Shown here: piece by piece, positions 43,006 through 51,498 of the stretch
Layout: every line of letters starts with the position of its first letter
Position numbering within the stretch: the stretch's first letter is position 1
Origin: Clostridium sp.
GTDB taxonomy: Bacteria > Bacteroidota > Bacteroidia > Bacteroidales > Bacteroidaceae
Direction of reading: 5' to 3'
Assembly (NCBI GenBank): GCA_023663705.1
Contig: JAMPGY010000001.1
Location: 200,054-264,053, forward strand
Length of the DNA: 64,000 nt
Notes under the pieces: model-generated
Told to the model about the DNA's origin: nothing
The model's database searches: none
The model's input: only the letters and a program-made list of their open reading frames with translations
Position numbers and translations under genes: made by a program

Positions 43006-43821
43006 ATGAAAAAGTTATTTGCAATTGTTGCGATGATTGGAGTGTTGGCATTTAGTGCCACTCAGTCAATGATGGCGCAAGAAGAAGCTGTTGCTGATAC
43101 TGCTGCAGTAGATACAGCCGCTGTTGAAGAGGAAGTTGTAGCCGAGGAAGAGGTTGCAGCTGCTGAAACAATCGAGCCTGAACAAGAAAGCATTCACAAG
43201 GAATTGAAGACAAAGTTTATCGAGGGTGACGCAGGCTTCATGTCGTTGGTTGCTGTTGCTTTGGTACTTGGTTTGGCGTTCTGTATCGAGCGTATCATCT
43301 ACTTGAGTTTGGCCGAGGTTAACACCAAGAAGTTGATGGCTGAATTGGAAACCAAGTTGGCTGCCGGTGATATCGAAGGTGCAAAGACTTTGTGCCGCAA
43401 TACTCGTGGTCCCGTTGCTTCCATTTGCTATCAGGGTCTGATGCGTATCAACGAGGGTATCGACAACGTAGAGCGTTCGGTTACTGCCTACGGTGGTGTA
43501 CAGGCCAGCTATTTGGAGCAGGGTTGCTCTTGGATCACCTTGTTTATCGCAATGGCTCCGTCACTCGGATTCTTGGGTACTGTGATCGGTATGGTGATGG
43601 CCTTCGACCAGATCCAGCAGGCTGGTGATATTTCTCCGACCGTTGTGGCTGGTGGTATGAAGGTGGCCTTGATCACTACTATCTTCGGTATCGTTGTAGC
43701 TTTGATTCTGCAGGTATTCTATAACTATATCCTGTCAAAGATCGAAACGATTACTTCTCACATGGAGGAAGCAACCATTTCTTTGTTGGATATGTGCATG
43801 AAGTATAACTTGAAAAAGTAA
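43006..43821 (+). CDS. exbB: ExbB/TolQ/MotA-type proton channel
   Basis: A 271-residue inner-membrane protein. Unlike E. coli ExbB it opens with a signal-peptide-like segment (MKKLFAIVAMIGVLAFSA) followed by a very acidic, Ala/Val-rich stretch to about residue 65. Then come the three membrane helices of the family: SLVAVALVLGLAFCIERI, WITLFIAMAPSLGFLGTVIG and the last around ALITTIFGIVVALILQVFY, with the conserved GLLGTV-like step. It forms the stator-like channel that powers TonB. First of four closely spaced genes. Confidence 0.9.
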   Translation: MKKLFAIVAMIGVLAFSATQSMMAQEEAVADTAAVDTAAVEEEVVAEEEVAAAETIEPEQESIHKELKTKFIEGDAGFMSLVAVALVLGLAFCIERIIYLSLAEVNTKKLMAELETKLAAGDIEGAKTLCRNTRGPVASICYQGLMRINEGIDNVERSVTAYGGVQASYLEQGCSWITLFIAMAPSLGFLGTVIGMVMAFDQIQQAGDISPTVVAGGMKVALITTIFGIVVALILQVFYNYILSKIETITSHMEEATISLLDMCMKYNLKK

Positions 43822-43828
43822 TTAAGAG

Positions 43829-44311
43829 ATGATTAAAACAGAAAAAATATCATCATGGACACTGTGGGGAAGTATCTTCCTGACCATTTTGGTCTTCGGA
43901 ATATTCTTCATACATGGCTATGATAACCCGGTTGGGGATTATAATGCTCCCGAGCATACGGAACTCTTGATTATATTCATGTATTTCCTGGCTGCGGTGA
44001 CATTGATTCTGACGATTGGCAGTGTGGTCAATTCTTTGATTGCAGGCTCTACTGTCAGTGACGAAAAGTTGACCGGTGTTCCGGGCTCTAAGGTAAGTCT
44101 TGCTTCTTTGATTCTGTTGGTCGTTTCATTGGTTCCCGGCTTGGTCGGTGGCATGAACGAAAGTGAATTCACGGCAGCTGACGGTACGGTAACTTCGGCT
44201 TCTATGGTAATGGTGACGGATATGTTTATCTGGTCCATATACATTCTGATTCTGGTAGCTATTGCGGCTGTTTTGGTCAACATGGCTAAGAGTTTTATCT
44301 CTAAGAAGTAA
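43829..44311 (+). CDS. Small membrane protein between exbB and exbD
   Basis: A 160-residue protein with four hydrophobic segments (near residues 13-30, 45-70, 89-107 and 130-152), and loops rich in Asp, Glu and Asn. It begins 7 bp after exbB and ends 35 bp before the first exbD. It is not ExbD-like and I do not recognise a family, though similar proteins occur at this position in other Bacteroidetes. An accessory role in the proton-channel complex is inferred from position only. Confidence 0.75.
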   Translation: MIKTEKISSWTLWGSIFLTILVFGIFFIHGYDNPVGDYNAPEHTELLIIFMYFLAAVTLILTIGSVVNSLIAGSTVSDEKLTGVPGSKVSLASLILLVVSLVPGLVGGMNESEFTAADGTVTSASMVMVTDMFIWSIYILILVAIAAVLVNMAKSFISKK

Positions 44312-44346
44312 TAGAGAAGTATTCAACTTAAAAAAACAGAGAAAGA

Positions 44347-44934
44347 ATGGCAAAGAAGAAAAGAAAAGTACCGGCACTGAACTCCAGTTCTACGGCGGAT
44401 ATTTCTTTTATGTTGCTGATCTTCTTCTTGGTGACCACCTCTATGGACACGGACACGGGTTTGGCAAGACGCCTTCCCCCTCCTCCAGAGGATGAGCAGC
44501 AGGAAAATGAAATGGAAGTAAAAGAAAGAAATGTGTTGCGTGTCATCATCAATGGTGCTGGTAACCTGATGTGTAACGGCGACTTCATAGACCTCCGGGA
44601 ATTGAGAAAGCGGGCGAAAGATTTCATTAAGAATGAAAACAACTCGCCCAAGTTGCCCGAGATTCATCCGAAGTATATCGAATTGTTGGGACAGTGTGCG
44701 GTGACCGATAAGCACGTGATTTCCGTGCAAACCGACCGCTCTACTCCTTACACGGTTTATTTTCAGGTGCAGAATGAGCTGGTTGCAGCTTACAATGAGT
44801 TGCGCAATGAGTTGAGTAAAGCTAAGTTTGGCAAACCCTACGAGGCCTTGGCTGACGAGCAGCAGGAAGCTATTCGCGAGTATTATCCGCAGAAGATTTC
44901 TGAGGCTGAACCGAAGGATTACTCTAAAAATTAA
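44347..44934 (+). CDS. ExbD/TolR-family protein, first copy
   Basis: A 195-residue single-pass inner-membrane protein. The basic start MAKKKRKVPALNSSSTADIS precedes the anchor FMLLIFFLVTTSMDTDTGLA, with the conserved aspartate in TADISF at the cytoplasmic edge as expected for proton coupling. A periplasmic domain follows. The tail beyond about residue 150 is longer than in simple ExbD proteins. Paired with a second, different exbD 15 bp downstream. Confidence 0.88.
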   Translation: MAKKKRKVPALNSSSTADISFMLLIFFLVTTSMDTDTGLARRLPPPPEDEQQENEMEVKERNVLRVIINGAGNLMCNGDFIDLRELRKRAKDFIKNENNSPKLPEIHPKYIELLGQCAVTDKHVISVQTDRSTPYTVYFQVQNELVAAYNELRNELSKAKFGKPYEALADEQQEAIREYYPQKISEAEPKDYSKN

Positions 44935-44949
44935 GAAGGAGAAAACACT

Positions 44950-45411
44950 ATGAGTAGATTTAATAAGAATGGCAAGCGCGAGATGCCTGAGATGAATACA
45001 TCATCATTGCCTGACTTGATCTTCACGATTTTGTTCTTCTTCATGATTGTAACTTCCATGCGTGAGGTGACTTTGATGGTAAAGTTCACCACTCCTCAGG
45101 GTACTGAATTGGAGAAGTTGGAAAGAAAGTCATTGGTGTCTTTCATCTACGTAGGTCCTCCGACGGATCAATTGCGTCCGACAATGGGTAGTGGCACGCG
45201 TATCCAGTTGAATGGTAAGTTTGCCGAACCTGCGGAGGTAATGGACTTCATCAGCGAGGAACGTGCCTCTATGGGTAGTGAACAAGCTTTGCAGACTGTA
45301 TCTATCAAGGCTGATGAAAAGACGCAGATGGGTATTATCACAGACATCAAACAGGTGTTGCGTAAATCTTGGGCATTGCGCATCAACTATTCTGCAACGA
45401 AGCGTAATTGA
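44950..45411 (+). CDS. ExbD/TolR-family protein, second copy
   Basis: A 153-residue protein with the same plan: basic start, EMNTSSLPDLIFTILFFFMI with the conserved aspartate in LPDLIF, then a periplasmic domain with VSIKADEKTQMGIITDIKQV. It differs clearly from the first copy, so the two may form a hetero-dimer or serve different TonB proteins. A strong terminator follows. Confidence 0.9.
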   Translation: MSRFNKNGKREMPEMNTSSLPDLIFTILFFFMIVTSMREVTLMVKFTTPQGTELEKLERKSLVSFIYVGPPTDQLRPTMGSGTRIQLNGKFAEPAEVMDFISEERASMGSEQALQTVSIKADEKTQMGIITDIKQVLRKSWALRINYSATKRN

Positions 45412-45431
45412 GAATAATTTCAATATTTGAT

Positions 45432-45470
45432 AAAGCAGCATTTCTCTCGATGGAAATGCTGCTTTTTTTA
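45432..45470 (+). terminator. Terminator of the exbB-exbD operon
   Basis: A perfect 13-bp stem (45432-45444 with 45453-45465), 8-nt loop, followed by TTTTTT. Confidence 0.9.
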
Positions 45471-45502
45471 GTTTTCAGTAGGGTATTCTTATTTTTTTTG
45501 AT

Positions 45503-45510
45503 TAAATTTG
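45503..45510 (+). promoter_or_regulatory. -7 box upstream of the Lrp/AsnC gene
   Basis: TAAATTTG, 17 bp before the ATG. Confidence 0.5.
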
Positions 45511-45527
45511 CTACAAATTTATAAACT

Positions 45528-46049
45528 ATGAGTGTAGCTAATTTAGATGCCCTCGACGAGCAGATTCTGCGTATGATTGCCGATAATGCGCGTATTCCCT
45601 TTCTGGAGGTCGCCAGGGCGTGTGGTGTGAGTGGAGCAGCCATCCATCAACGTATTCAAAAACTAATAAAGGTCGGCGTTTTAAAGGGCTCTCAATATGT
45701 GCTTGATCCGGAGAAAATCGGATATGATACTTGTGCATATGTGGGTTTGTTCTTGAAGGATCCTTCGGACTTTGATAAGGTCATAGAAGCTCTGTACAAG
45801 ATTCCGGAAGTGGTCGAATGCCATTATACTACGGGGGATTACGACATGTTTATCAAGATATATGCCCGGAACAATAATCATATGTTGAGCATCATTCACG
45901 ACAAGTTGCAGCCTTTGGGATTGCAGCGTTCGGAGACGATTATTTCTTTCCATCAGGCCTTCAATCGTCAGATGCCGATACCGAAGGTCGTTCGACGTGC
46001 ACCGGAAAAGAGAGAGATTATTGTGGTGGATCCCGAGACGGAAGAGTAG
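45528..46049 (+). CDS. Lrp/AsnC family transcriptional regulator
   Basis: A 173-residue regulator. The N-terminus LDALDEQILRMIADNARIPF and LEVARACGVSGAAIHQRIQK form the winged helix-turn-helix, and VGLFLKDPSDFDKVIEALYK with VVECHYTTGDYDMFIKIYAR is the RAM effector-binding domain. Lrp-type proteins form octamers and respond to amino acids. The ligand and targets here are unknown. The C-terminal 25 residues beyond the RAM domain are charged. Flanked by terminators, so transcribed alone. Confidence 0.92.
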   Translation: MSVANLDALDEQILRMIADNARIPFLEVARACGVSGAAIHQRIQKLIKVGVLKGSQYVLDPEKIGYDTCAYVGLFLKDPSDFDKVIEALYKIPEVVECHYTTGDYDMFIKIYARNNNHMLSIIHDKLQPLGLQRSETIISFHQAFNRQMPIPKVVRRAPEKREIIVVDPETEE

Positions 46050-46079
46050 ATGGCTTATTTGAGCGCCACGTGTATAAAC

Positions 46080-46122
46080 AAAACAGCGCAGGTATTTCAT
46101 GTTGAAATGTCTGCGCTGTTTT
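46080..46122. terminator. Bidirectional terminator
   Basis: aaaacagcgcag pairs with ctgcgctgtttt and the inner tatttca with tgaaat, between the convergent regulator and folA genes. Confidence 0.85.
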
Positions 46123-46140
46123 GTTGGAAGTATGCTTTTT

Positions 46141-46632
46141 TTACCTTATTCGGGCATAGTCTGTGAACGTATAGTCCTGAGCATGTTTTTCATCAGTCTG
46201 ATGGCTTTCCTCGTGTAGAATCCTCCACTCGTTGATTGGTAGAATAGGGAAGAAAGCGTCAGCTTTGGTCGGTGTATCCTTCACATGAGTGAGGTATAAC
46301 CGGTCGGCTATAGGAAGTGTTTCGGCATATAGACTGGCTCCTCCGATAATGAATATTTCCTCATCCGGTCGACAATGTGCAATAGCCTCGTGGAGCGATC
46401 CGAAGACTTCCGTATTAGGAATGGCCTCTTGGGTTGTGCGGGAGAGCATAATGTTTCTGCGGTTGGGCAATGCTCCTTTGGGTAGTGATTCGAACGTTTT
46501 CCGTCCCATGACAATAGTATGTCCGGAGGTGAGTGTCTTGAAGCGTTTCAAATCATTAGGAAGCCAATAGAGCAATTTGTTTTCAAAACCGATGGCATTA
46601 TTCTCAGCCACAGCTGCAATCAATGATATCAT
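46141..46632 (-). CDS. folA: Dihydrofolate reductase
   Basis: A 163-residue enzyme reducing dihydrofolate to tetrahydrofolate with NADPH. Motifs in order: AVAENNAIGFENKLLYWLPN, DLKRFKTLT, IVMGRKTFESLP and the glycine-rich IIGGASLYAETL. The expected acidic active-site residue is the D in LPNDLKRF. It follows thyA by 14 bp, the usual pairing, since thymidylate synthase makes the dihydrofolate that this enzyme recycles. Confidence 0.95.
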   Translation of the reverse strand: MISLIAAVAENNAIGFENKLLYWLPNDLKRFKTLTSGHTIVMGRKTFESLPKGALPNRRNIMLSRTTQEAIPNTEVFGSLHEAIAHCRPDEEIFIIGGASLYAETLPIADRLYLTHVKDTPTKADAFFPILPINEWRILHEESHQTDEKHAQDYTFTDYARIR

Positions 46633-46646
46633 ATTTGTGTTGGGAT

Positions 46647-47441
46647 TTAAACGGATACTTTACCTGCTATATGCGGCCACGGATCGTAGTTTTCCAATTG
46701 AAAGTCTTCATATTTGAAATCGAAGATGTTTTTCACGTTTGGATTGATGATCATACGGGGAAGAAGACGCGGTGTGCGGCTAAGTTGAAGTTTCACTTGC
46801 TCCAGATGGTTGTTGTAGATGTGGGTGTCTCCCAGTGTGTGGATGAAATCGCCGGCTTTCAGTCCGGTCACTTGTGCCATCATCTGCAGAAGCAGTGCAT
46901 AAGAGGCTATGTTGAAGGGAACCCCCAGAAAGGTATCGGCACTGCGTTGGTAAAGTTGCAGGCTGAGTCGTCCATTGGCTACGTAGAATTGGAAGAAGGC
47001 GTGGCACGGGGGCAGATTCATATTGTCCAAGTCACCCACGTTCCAGGCGCTCACAATAATGCGGCGTGACTCCGGATTATTCTTGATGGTATCCACAGCT
47101 TCCTGAATTTGGTCGATGCTTCCGCCTTTGTAGTCGGGCCATGAACGCCACTGGTAGCCATAGATATGTCCGAGATTACCATCGGAGTCTGCCCACTCGT
47201 TCCAGATGCGCACACCGTTGTCTTGTAGATATTTTGTGTTGGTATCTCCGTTGAGGAACCATAGGAGTTCGTGGATGATGGATTTCAGATGCAGTTTCTT
47301 AGTGGTGAGCAAGGGAAATCCCTCTTCCAGATTGAAGCGCATCTGATGGCCGAATATACTGATGGTTCCGGTACCGGTCCGGTCTTCTTTCTGTACGCCT
47401 TCCGCCAGTATGCGGTCGAGCAGGTCTAAATATTGTTTCAT
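46647..47441 (-). CDS. thyA: Thymidylate synthase
   Basis: A 264-residue ThyA, equal in length to E. coli ThyA, converting dUMP to dTMP with methylene-tetrahydrofolate. The catalytic cysteine is in [20 protein letters not shown], followed by [20 protein letters not shown] and the dUMP-binding [12 protein letters not shown]. First gene of thyA-folA. No clear promoter box was seen between it and the DUF5056 gene. Confidence 0.96.
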   Translation of the reverse strand: MKQYLDLLDRILAEGVQKEDRTGTGTISIFGHQMRFNLEEGFPLLTTKKLHLKSIIHELLWFLNGDTNTKYLQDNGVRIWNEWADSDGNLGHIYGYQWRSWPDYKGGSIDQIQEAVDTIKNNPESRRIIVSAWNVGDLDNMNLPPCHAFFQFYVANGRLSLQLYQRSADTFLGVPFNIASYALLLQMMAQVTGLKAGDFIHTLGDTHIYNNHLEQVKLQLSRTPRLLPRMIINPNVKNIFDFKYEDFQLENYDPWPHIAGKVSV

Positions 47442-47487
47442 GAATCTATGGGTGGATATAATCAGTGGATATTGTTCCTGAGTCCGT

Positions 47488-47892
47488 TTATTTGGAATGG
47501 CGTGCTTCGTGTCTGTATAGTGCGGTAAGCATCATCAGCAGGCAGGCCAGTTGTGCCCATTCATATTTGTGGAGCTGTAGGTCGGAAAGGCGGAGGTTGC
47601 TGTGGATAAACTCTGTGAGTGCAGCCTTCAATAGGGGCAGTTGAACGATGAATGTGCGGAGGTGGATCTGGAATTGCTGTGTCAGGTCATTCCATCCGTT
47701 GGTCATCAACCAGATGCAGATGACGAGTGTGAGGCAGCCTATGGTCCACAGACTGTTGAGTTGTGCGATGCCGTATGGGCGTTCCTGTTTGGACAGAGTT
47801 TGCATGACCCGTTGCGTAAATCCGTTGTCGGGCTTTGTCGGCGTCTGCTCGTTGAGGAATTGTTTCACAAGTAGCTCATCTCTATTTGTCAT
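47488..47892 (-). CDS. DUF5056-like membrane protein, possible anti-sigma factor
   Basis: A 134-residue protein. The N-terminal 45 residues are soluble and charged ([20 protein letters not shown]), followed by membrane segments around 48-64 and 110-125. Its start overlaps the 3' end of the ECF sigma gene by 11 bp, implying translational coupling. Size, topology and position suggest an anti-sigma factor or modulator. The resemblance to DUF5056 proteins is by eye. Confidence 0.7.
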   Translation of the reverse strand: MTNRDELLVKQFLNEQTPTKPDNGFTQRVMQTLSKQERPYGIAQLNSLWTIGCLTLVICIWLMTNGWNDLTQQFQIHLRTFIVQLPLLKAALTEFIHSNLRLSDLQLHKYEWAQLACLLMMLTALYRHEARHSK

Positions 47893-48424
47893 ATCCGTTT
47901 CTTCTTAGGAAGTCGGCCAGTTTCTGCCGTCCTCTGCTGGTGTGTGATTTGACGGTTCCTTCCGGCCATCCGGTTAATTTTGCGATTTGGCTGACGGACA
48001 GTCCCTGTTGCAGTCGCAGTGTCACGCATGTGCGTTCGGCGGCAGAAAGGATGGTCATGGCGGTGGCCAAATCCATTTTCAGATTATTCCGGCCGGCATC
48101 GGTTGTCGGCAGGGCTTGTGCAGCTTCCGCCTGTTCGCCGCTATCCGTCTTGCTGTTGCGAAGATAGTCATAAAAAGTATTATATGCAATACGCAGCAAC
48201 CATGTTTTAAAGTGTGCTGTTCCCTTAAATGTGGCCAGATGCCGGTAAGCTCGTAGGAAGGTCTCCTGTGCGAGATCATCGGCCAGCATGCCATCGCCTC
48301 CGGTCAGACTGAGCAGGAAGCGGCGCAGATCAGACTGATGCTGCTCCACCAACCGGCCGAAGGCACGGTCGTTGTGGAGCAGCAAGGTCTGGGTTATGAG
48401 AAACAACGTGTTCAGTTGCGACAT
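47882..48424 (-). CDS. ECF-type RNA polymerase sigma factor
   Basis: A 180-residue sigma-70 family factor with region 2 (DDLAQETFLRAYRHLATFKG and FKTWLLRIAYNTFYDYLRNS) and region 4 (LRLQQGLSVSQIAKLTGWPE, GTVKSHTSRGRQKL). There is no region 1 or 3, as in extracytoplasmic-function factors. It lies between a two-domain membrane protein gene 35 bp upstream and an overlapping DUF5056-like gene. It is not paired with a FecR/SusC-type module, so an envelope-stress or housekeeping role is more likely than a glycan switch. Confidence 0.93.
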   Translation of the reverse strand: MSQLNTLFLITQTLLLHNDRAFGRLVEQHQSDLRRFLLSLTGGDGMLADDLAQETFLRAYRHLATFKGTAHFKTWLLRIAYNTFYDYLRNSKTDSGEQAEAAQALPTTDAGRNNLKMDLATAMTILSAAERTCVTLRLQQGLSVSQIAKLTGWPEGTVKSHTSRGRQKLADFLRRNGYDK

Positions 48425-48459
48425 AGGATAGCGATGACAGGGAGTGGGATTGCGGAGAA

Positions 48460-49392
48460 TTAATTTTCTTTATCTTCACTGCTGAAAGAAGGCATGTAGT
48501 CTTCCGATTTCTCTTTGCGCTTGGTGACTTCCGGTTGTTTTTCGGCTGACGGAGCCTCCTGCTCGTCTGTTCCCGGGGCAGTTGCTTGTGCGTTGGTGTT
48601 CGGTGCCTCCGGCGTATTCGACATCACATTTATTGCTCTGTATTTCAGGTTAGGCAGCAGGGCTATCAGAATCTTACCGAGGCCGATGAAGAAGAGCACG
48701 ATGGCGACCCAGATGAAAAAACTTGCGCCATGAATAAAGAGTGTGGCGATGAGTATACCCAGTCCGATCATAGAGTATTTGATGCCGGAGATAATGGTGG
48801 TCTCATCAAATAGCAGACCTTGAAATTTGCATATATTGTTTTCACATGCAATGGGTGTGACGTTTTGTGGAATGACACGGTTCGGATTGTCGGAGGGGGC
48901 ATTAGCGTTGGAAATGATCACCTTCTTACTGTAACGGCGTGTAAGATAAATAATCAGCAAAATCAATAAAATCGGGAGGGCAATAAACCCACCAATCAAT
49001 AAAAGAACTTTTCCTAGTATCTTAAATGCATGGTTAAAAAGGTGTTCGATAATTGCATTTGAGGACAGACTGTTGGCGTTGCCTTGAAGAGGGATAACTG
49101 TTTGTGCCTCATCTTCTTCATTAATAGTATCATTGGGGAAGGACGCAGTGTAGGAGAAGGCGATGATGCTGTCGTTGGCTTTGGGGATTACGCTGTCTGT
49201 CTGTACGTGGCGTTTGCTGCTGCTCTTTTTCTTATTCTTCGGCAGACTGGTGGTGAGGGTTACGGTGGAATTCTTACCGTTGTTGGTTACTACGGTAGAG
49301 ACCTTTGTGCTGTCTGTAGCCTCGGTGGCTGTGGCCGTTCCGGTGGCCAGTGTGACGGCCAGTGCGGCGGCGATTACATGAAATACTTTCAT
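48460..49392 (-). CDS. Exported/membrane protein upstream of the ECF sigma gene
   Basis: A 310-residue protein: a signal peptide, a Thr/Ser/Lys-rich extracytoplasmic stretch of about 100 residues, a strong membrane helix (KILGKVLLLIGGFIALPILL), a middle soluble segment with a Cys pair (ACENNIC), two further hydrophobic segments, and a charged, disordered Glu/Pro/Ala-rich tail. It may belong to a DUF6249-type membrane family, but I am not sure. It is probably cotranscribed with the sigma factor and could sense or transmit an envelope signal. Confidence 0.7.
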   Translation of the reverse strand: MKVFHVIAAALAVTLATGTATATEATDSTKVSTVVTNNGKNSTVTLTTSLPKNKKKSSSKRHVQTDSVIPKANDSIIAFSYTASFPNDTINEEDEAQTVIPLQGNANSLSSNAIIEHLFNHAFKILGKVLLLIGGFIALPILLILLIIYLTRRYSKKVIISNANAPSDNPNRVIPQNVTPIACENNICKFQGLLFDETTIISGIKYSMIGLGILIATLFIHGASFFIWVAIVLFFIGLGKILIALLPNLKYRAINVMSNTPEAPNTNAQATAPGTDEQEAPSAEKQPEVTKRKEKSEDYMPSFSSEDKEN

Positions 49393-49480
49393 TCTCTTAA
49401 ATCTTTTAGTGTTCTACGATGATGTTTCTTTGTGGATTGGACGTTAAAAAACGGTGCTCGGTTGCAAAGGGAAGCATTTT

Positions 49481-49514
49481 TTTGCAAAATCTCGTTATAA
49501 AAGTCGTATTTTTG
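49481..49514 (+). promoter_or_regulatory. Promoter upstream of the RsmF-like gene
   Basis: TTTG (49481-49484), 22 bp, TATTTTTG (49507-49514). The expected transcription start is near 49521, which bears on the choice of start codon. Confidence 0.55.
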
Positions 49515-49534
49515 TTACCATGAATGAGCAAAGC

Positions 49535-51076
49535 ATGAATCTACCTGAGGAGTTTACGACGTCTACCCGTGCGCTGCTGGGTGAGCCTCTTTTTCAAATT
49601 TTGGAGGAAGCGTTGGGCGAGGAAGCGCCCGTGAGTGTCCGTCTCAACGGGAGGAAGTGCCGTTTGGCCGGACTGTCCGATGAGCCGTCCGTGCTGGCGG
49701 ATGCTGACGGTGTGGTGCCTTGGTGCGCGTCGGCGGTCTATCTGTCGAAGCGTCCGGCTTTCACATTCGACCCCTTCTTTCATGCGGGACTCTACTACGT
49801 ACAGGAGGCCGGTTCCATGTTTCTCGAACAGGCGTTGCGGCGCTACGTCACCTCGCCAGTCCTAGCGCTTGACCTGTGTGCGGCACCGGGTGGCAAGTCC
49901 ACCCATGCGCGCAGCTTGTTGCCCGAGGGAAGTCTGCTGGTAAGCAACGAGCCGATACGAGGGCGGGCACAGGTGTTGGCCGAGAACATAATCAAGTGGG
50001 GACATCCCGACTGCATCGTGACGCAGAACTATCCGCAGGACTTCACTCCTCTGCGCTCGCTCTTCGACCTCATCATAGTCGATGCACCTTGCTCCGGTGA
50101 GGGCATGTTCCGCAAGGATGCGGGTGCGGTGGAGGAGTGGAGCCCAGTCAATGTGGAACTGTGCCGCATGCGTCAGCGCGAGATACTGGAGGCGGTGTGG
50201 CCTGCGCTGCGTCCGGGGGGTATTATTATATATAGTACGTGTACCTATAATATAAAGGAGAACGAGGAGAATGTGGCTTGGGCGGCAACTGAGCTGGGTG
50301 CCACGGTGCTTCCGATAGACGTTCCGGAGGAGTGGGGCGTGACGGGTAATCTGATGTCCGACTCTCCGGTGGAAGAGCGTGCGGCCTGTTCCGTCTACCG
50401 TTTCCTGCCCGGACGTACGCGTGGCGAGGGATTCTTTTTGGCCGTGCTGCGCAAGAATGATGAGAGCATCGGTGGGGATGCAGACGGCAGTCGTGGTACA
50501 GACGATGGAGAAACCTGCATGGCGGAAGGATGCGTGTCCGGCGAAAACCGTGGGGGCGGAAGCGGCCGTGGCGGCAAGAACTCACGTGGAGGCAAGGCTG
50601 GCCGTGGTGGTAAAGTAGCCTCGCCGGCTTGGCCGCGTGAATGTCTGGCGTGGGTGAACGATGTAGACCGTTACGAGTTTCTGGCAGAGGCGGGCGGACG
50701 CCTGACGGCCGTGCCGAAGGAGTATGCCGCCGTCTATCGCCGTCTGCGCGAACGCCTCACTGTGCTCCACGCCTTTGTGCCCGTGGCCGAGCTGAAAGGG
50801 CGCGACTGGATGCCCGCCCATGCCCTGTCGATGAGTATCGTGCGAGCCGAAGGGGCTTTTCCTGCGGTGGAAATCACGTGGGAACAGGCTGTGGCCTATC
50901 TGCGGCGTGAGGCAATCGTGCTGCGGGCCGATGCGCCTCGTGGCTGCGTGCTGCTCACTCACCGCGGCGTGCTCCTTGGGTTTGTTAAGAACCTGGGTAG
51001 CCGCGCCAACAATCTCTATCCCGCCGAGTGGCGCATACGCAGTGGGTATGTGAGCGAGGTACACTTGATAGAGTGA
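49535..51076 (+). CDS. rsmF: RsmB/RsmF-type rRNA cytosine-C5 methyltransferase with RGG-like linker
   Basis: A 513-residue SAM-dependent m5C methyltransferase. Motifs: DLCAAPGGKSTHARS (SAM), VDAPCSGEGMFRKD and YSTCTYN, carrying the two cysteines of RsmF-type enzymes. The C-terminal domain (LSMSIVRAEGAFPAVEITWE and GFVKNLGSRANNLYP) follows the RsmF plan. Between the domains, about residues 330-375, lies a Gly/Arg/Lys-rich stretch with RGGGSGRGGKNSRGGKAGRG. ATG 49535 is chosen because the promoter box at 49507-49514 would place the transcript start near 49521; ATG 49520 would add five residues and need a leaderless message. Confidence 0.88.
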   Translation: MNLPEEFTTSTRALLGEPLFQILEEALGEEAPVSVRLNGRKCRLAGLSDEPSVLADADGVVPWCASAVYLSKRPAFTFDPFFHAGLYYVQEAGSMFLEQALRRYVTSPVLALDLCAAPGGKSTHARSLLPEGSLLVSNEPIRGRAQVLAENIIKWGHPDCIVTQNYPQDFTPLRSLFDLIIVDAPCSGEGMFRKDAGAVEEWSPVNVELCRMRQREILEAVWPALRPGGIIIYSTCTYNIKENEENVAWAATELGATVLPIDVPEEWGVTGNLMSDSPVEERAACSVYRFLPGRTRGEGFFLAVLRKNDESIGGDADGSRGTDDGETCMAEGCVSGENRGGGSGRGGKNSRGGKAGRGGKVASPAWPRECLAWVNDVDRYEFLAEAGGRLTAVPKEYAAVYRRLRERLTVLHAFVPVAELKGRDWMPAHALSMSIVRAEGAFPAVEITWEQAVAYLRREAIVLRADAPRGCVLLTHRGVLLGFVKNLGSRANNLYPAEWRIRSGYVSEVHLIE

Positions 51077-51141
51077 TTCCCACAAACCTATCCGACGGTA
51101 GAGGAGCAACAGAGCATCCGGATTACTTCTGCTGAAAGTAA

Positions 51142-51190
51142 AGTCTTACTTTAACGAAAGTAAGGGAATAATACCTGTAGAAGTAAGACT
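51142..51190 (+). repeat. Competing inverted repeats in the 51077-51498 gap
   Basis: agtcttacttt (51142-51152) can pair with aaagtaag just downstream (4-nt loop) or with aagtaagact at 51181-51190. The two pairings exclude each other. Apart from the promoter box at 51465-51472, nothing else was recognised in this 422-bp gap. Confidence 0.6.
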
Positions 51191-51464
51191 GCTCACAAGG
51201 AATCCGCGTCTGCCGTTCCACGCAGAGTCGTGGATGCTTTGACGGTGACGTATCCTCCAATCCTATTCCATGCATTGAACGACCGGAGAAGTATGAATCC
51301 GGAAATCATAGACTGTTTGGGAGATTCTGCAGATGGCCTTGCGTGCTTACAAAGCAATAGGATGGATTGTGGATAAGTAACTTGGTGGACGGTCAATGAC
51401 GGGTGGCAGAGAGGGTGTTGACAAAAAAGTGGTTGGGAAACTTGCGTATTCTCGTTGAAAGTCA

Positions 51465-51472
51465 TAGCTTTG
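51465..51472 (+). promoter_or_regulatory. -7 box upstream of the BNR_4 gene
   Basis: TAGCTTTG matches TAnnTTTG; CTTG at 51441-51444 gives a 20-bp spacer. It lies 26 bp before the ATG. Confidence 0.55.
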
Positions 51473-51498
51473 TCCACCGAATACAAACTTAATAAAAC

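Noticed and set aside
51142..51190. Rho-independent terminator after the RsmF-like gene
   Set aside because: No T-run follows either hairpin form.
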